Shown here piece by piece: positions 14,837 through 16,036 of a DNA stretch of 16,036 bases. The notes below the pieces were generated by a model. The model was not told the origin of the DNA. It worked only from the letters and a program-made list of their open reading frames with translations, and did not search any database. The DNA is from JAKZSU01 sp047517485 (GTDB lineage: Bacteria; Pseudomonadota; Alphaproteobacteria; UBA7887): contig JAKZSU010000117.1 of NCBI GenBank assembly GCA_047517485.1, positions 1 to 16,036 on the forward strand, given 5' to 3'. Position 1 is the stretch's first letter. Each line of letters begins with the position of its first letter. A program made the position numbers and the translations under genes.

Positions 14837-15843
14837 ATGACCACCCCTTCGATCGTTGCCACCGATGATCTCCTTGACCGTATCGTCGAATTGGCGCGGT
14901 CGCGCAGTGAAGGCGCGCGCGGCGACGAGATCGAACTGTTCCTACGCCATTACTATCGTCGCCTGCCGACCGAGGATATCCAGGGTCGCGACGCCGAAGA
15001 CCTTTATTTCTCCGCCCTCGGGATGCTCAATTTCATGCGGTCGCGCACCGCCGGCCGCGACAAGCTTCGGGTCTACAACCCGTCGCTCGACGCCGATGGC
15101 TGGTCGTCGCCGCACACCGTAATCGACTTGGTCACCGACGATCGCCCGTTTCTCGTCGATTCGCTGACCGCCACGTTGACCGAAGCGGACTTCGCCGTTC
15201 ACCTGGTGGTTCACCCGACTTTCCGCTGTATTCGCAACGATGCCGGCGAGCTGCTTGCGCTCCATGGCCGAGGTCAGGCGCCCGACGATTCGATTCTCGA
15301 GTCGATATCGCGAATCGAAATCGTGCGCCAGGCCGGCGAGGGTGAAATCGAAGCCCTGACCGCGTGCCTCGCCGCCGTCCTCGACGATGTCCGGGTCGCG
15401 GTGGCCGATTGGCGGGCGATGCGCGGTCAGCTCGACGCGGCGATCGAGGAATTGGCGGCCAGCGCGCCGCCGCCGCGCACCGAACTCGACGAGACCATCG
15501 CCTTCTTGAGCTGGATGGCGGAGAACAATTTCACCTTCCTGGGCTATTGCAGCTACAGCCTGTTGCGCAATTCGCGCGGTGCGCGTCTCAAGGCGGCGAC
15601 CAAGAACCCGCTCGGTATCTATCGCGGCGCGACCATGATGGCGGACCAGCCGGACGCGGCGCGCGGCAAAACCGTCTCCAGCGAGGTCGTCGACCGGCTT
15701 ACCGATCCGTCGCTGTTGCTGATCGCAAAAAGTCCGCGCAAGTCCACCGTCCATCGGTCGACCAATATGGATTCGGTCGAAGTGAAGCGCTACGACGGCG
15801 ATGGCAACGTGATCGGAATCCATCGCTTCCTCGGGCTGTACAC
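14837..15843 (+). pseudogene. Large NAD-dependent glutamate dehydrogenase, 5' part only, interrupted by an IS
   Basis: The N-terminal 335 or so residues of the large (about 1,600-residue) NAD-glutamate dehydrogenase family, which deaminates glutamate to 2-oxoglutarate. Recognised segments are LPTEDIQGRDAEDLYFSAL, VIDLVTDDRPFLVDSLTATL, AVHLVVHPTF and ISWMAENNFTF-like LSWMAENNFTFLGYCSY. Homology stops abruptly after HRFLGLYT; the next bases are the terminal repeat of an IS3-like element, and the frame runs 10 further codons into it to a stop at 15872-15874. The catalytic dehydrogenase domain is therefore missing from this fragment. I choose ATG 14837 over an in-frame TTG at 14819. A weak promoter candidate, TTGATG-15 bp-TAATAT, lies at 14706-14732. 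The rest of the gene should lie beyond the IS. Confidence 0.88.
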
Positions 15844-15868
15844 TGAGGTGGTCCCACTTTGTTGGACA
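15844..15868. repeat. Terminal inverted repeat of the IS3-like element
   Basis: A 25-bp end sequence running from TGAGGTGG to TTGGACA and immediately abutting the interrupted glutamate dehydrogenase reading frame. Its partner copy is outside the window, so the exact length is an estimate from the typical form of IS3-family ends. Confidence 0.7.
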
Positions 15869-15905
15869 GGCTGACGGCCTTGTTAAGGTGTATTCCGTTG
15901 TTTGA

Positions 15906-16034
15906 TCATGCTGCCAAAATCCTTTTTATCACATCCTGTTGCTGTTGTTGAGCCTGTGGGGATGTGGGCAAGGCGCGAGCCTTGTCCATCATATCCACAG
16001 GTTGACCGGCCCCGTAGGCCTCGGCCGGCGTTTG
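15906..16034 (-). CDS. Transposase C-terminus (IS3-family OrfB-like, partial)
   Basis: A minus-strand frame entering from the right edge encodes 42 residues, with TPAEAYGAGQPVDMM near its beginning and the end QQQDVIKRILAA, stopping at TGA 15906-15908. The TPAEAY-type segment is typical of the tail of IS3-family integrase-core transposases after the DDE domain. The stop lies 38 bp inside the terminal repeat, the expected distance for an IS3-type right end. The catalytic domain is outside the window, so the assignment rests on the tail plus the terminal repeat. Confidence 0.75.
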   Translation of the reverse strand, partial: QTPAEAYGAGQPVDMMDKARALPTSPQAQQQQQDVIKRILAA

Positions 16035-16036
16035 AC

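Larger units (their letters stand above)
15844..16036 (-). mobile_element. IS3-family-like insertion sequence, one end (partial)
   Basis: The element starts at 15844 with TGAGGTGGTCCCACTTTGTT and continues GGACA, a terminal inverted repeat of the IS3 style (TGA... ending TTGGACA), exactly where glutamate dehydrogenase homology stops. It carries the 3' end of a transposase gene on the minus strand, and its other end is beyond the window. The direct target repeat cannot be checked here. Base composition drops in GC compared with the neighbouring genes. Confidence 0.85.

Noticed and set aside
15844..15874. In-frame extension of glutamate dehydrogenase (EVVPLCWTG) as a native C-terminus
   Set aside because: These codons are the IS terminal repeat; the family protein continues for over a thousand residues.

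Overview
The window is GC-rich and almost fully coding. It looks like a chromosomal segment of an alphaproteobacterium, probably in or near Rhodospirillales. The clues are a large-type NAD-glutamate dehydrogenase, a thioredoxin-TPR protein of the CnoX type with an intact CxxC, a Trm112-like protein that has lost its zinc cysteines, many 4-bp start/stop overlaps, and GANTC (CcrM-type) sites placed symmetrically in a repeat. The taxonomic assignment is inference.

Layout. (1) Positions 1-1356, + strand: the tail of an unidentified gene, then a UbiH/COQ6-family FAD monooxygenase that starts on a GTGA overlap. (2) Positions 1352-1621: a 270-bp compound palindrome fills the whole gap between two convergent genes. 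A 36-bp outer stem encloses two long hairpins, and the outer arm contains the stop codon of the monooxygenase gene. (3) Positions 1625-4354, - strand: a compact housekeeping run (Ala-tRNA(Pro) deacylase-like, CnoX-like thioredoxin, stand-alone Lon N-domain, Trm112-like, DUF971). (4) Positions 4449-4523: tRNA-Gly(GCC) with its own upstream promoter candidate. (5) Positions 4558-13559, - strand: an eight-gene, translationally coupled glycan operon. (6) Positions 13713-14630, - strand: an exported two-domain rhodanese. (7) Positions 14837-15843, + strand: the N-terminal part of a large NAD-dependent glutamate dehydrogenase, cut off by an IS3-like insertion sequence that runs out of the window (15844-16036).

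The most interesting system is the glycan operon. In transcription order it encodes a ThDP-dependent E1 alpha/beta pair without E2 or E3; a DegT-fold enzyme with His188 at the position of the catalytic Lys, which is the hallmark of ColD-type sugar 3-dehydratases; an SDR oxidoreductase; a cobalamin-binding radical SAM enzyme; an HddC-like nucleotidyltransferase; an HddA-like heptose kinase; and a TPR-GT61 glycosyltransferase that carries a one-base frameshift. Every junction from the E1 beta gene onward is ATGA, TGATG or a 1-nt gap. My inference is a pathway that makes a GDP-activated, heptose-derived, 3-deoxy sugar with a two-carbon branch (compare yersiniose A and the eurekanate branch of avilamycin), possibly further modified by the radical SAM enzyme, and transfers it to a surface glycan. 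The product is not known from the sequence, and no 4,6-dehydratase, GmhA or GmhB lies in the window.
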